From positions 882,497 through 932,122 of the forward strand of contig DEOB01000010.1 in assembly GCA_002359895.1 (NCBI GenBank): a DNA stretch of 49,626 nt, given 5' to 3'. The notes beneath the pieces are model-generated. The model did no database searches, had not been told where the DNA came from, and saw nothing but the letters and a program-made list of their open reading frames with translations. Below, in pieces: positions 49,521 to 49,626 of this stretch. Origin of the DNA: Stenotrophomonas sp. UBA2629 (GTDB taxonomy: Bacteria; Pseudomonadota; Gammaproteobacteria; Xanthomonadales; Xanthomonadaceae). Numbering within the stretch: position 1 is the stretch's first letter; each line of letters begins with the position of its first letter. Position numbers and translations under genes: made by a program.

Positions 49521-49626
49521 GCCCTCACCCCAACCCCTCTCTCGCAGGCGGGAGAGGGGCTCAATGCGCCGCGAGCCCAAGCGGCTCGTGCAGTTGCAGC
49601 TTTAAAGCCCTTCTCCCGCTTGCGGG
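49521..49626. repeat. REP-like palindromes running off the window
   Basis: The stretch has CCCTCACCCCAACCCCTCTC and TCGCAGGCGGGAGAGGGGC, then GCCGCGAGCCCAAGCGGCTCG, then CAGTTGCAGCTTTAAAGCCC and the start of another palindrome. The same elements stand at 39245-39445. No gene is seen. Confidence 0.85.

Overview
The window looks like chromosome of a gamma-proteobacterium of the Xanthomonadaceae, most like Stenotrophomonas. This rests on strongly GC-rich coding DNA after about 9 kb, the creB-creC-creD cluster, the cstA-ybdD pair, an S9 peptidase, an OPT transporter, a POT transporter, mfd, and abundant 'CCCCTCTCCCGC..GCGGGAGAGGGG' palindromes between genes. The genus is an inference from gene content and was not checked by a search.

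Bases 1-9015 are a different kind of DNA: visibly AT-richer, all coding on the + strand, and built as a row of small cassettes. At least six modules pair the 3' tail of a polymorphic-toxin gene with a complete or nearly complete immunity-type gene that starts a few bases later or overlaps the toxin stop. Recognisable modules are an EndoU nuclease tail with a MafI-like immunity protein (7251-7771), a DNA/RNA non-specific nuclease (NS_2 type) with a YezG/DUF600 immunity protein (7985-9015), an Imm11/DUF1629-like protein (5242-5838) and a DUF2247 protein (3915-4421). Others belong to no family I recognise (316-675, 2653-3411 with its frameshifted paralogue 1073-1830, 4563-4922, 6083-6712). The cassettes are separated by about 20 copies, whole or partial, of a roughly 50-bp imperfect palindrome with ends of the form AAAACAGGGGTCAGAG...CTCTGACCCCTGTTTT. 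I sort copies by the central part: type a (core TTTGTAAACTCGTCTCTG or close variants), type b (core AATAACTCCACTCTG) and type c (core AAGAATCGGGCTC or CCAGAATCGGGCTC). Many coding remnants stop or start exactly at a palindrome, so the array reads as a graveyard and reservoir of toxin tips and immunity genes rearranged at these repeats. Pieces of an IS3-type and an IS5-type element are embedded in it. The parent toxin gene would lie to the left, outside the window.

From 9116 rightward the content is ordinary chromosome. 9.1-13.8 kb: a lipoprotein, a POT peptide symporter and a divergent OPT transporter. 13.8-14.3 kb: a duplicated block of REP-like palindromes. 14.3-18.9 kb: S9 peptidase, DUF819 membrane protein, TraB/GumN protein. 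19.3-21.6 kb: cstA-ybdD. 21.8-26.1 kb: two pirins, a small secreted protein, aqpZ and endonuclease V. 26.2-31.5 kb: gpmA, two alpha/beta hydrolases, an AraC regulator and a beta-lactamase-fold hydrolase. 31.5-36.9 kb: an AraC regulator divergent from a fosmidomycin-resistance-type MFS exporter, a short-chain dehydrogenase, a LysR regulator and another MFS protein. 37.1-45.4 kb: M13 metallopeptidase, an HD-GYP phosphodiesterase, mfd, a GNAT acetyltransferase and rlmJ. 45.4-49.5 kb: creB-creC-creD with a cre-tag-like CreB site in front of creD, then a small gene of unknown function.

Family assignments come from reading motifs by eye; no database or structure search was run. Several array genes carry apparent single-G deletions in G runs, which could be real decay, phase variation or sequencing error.
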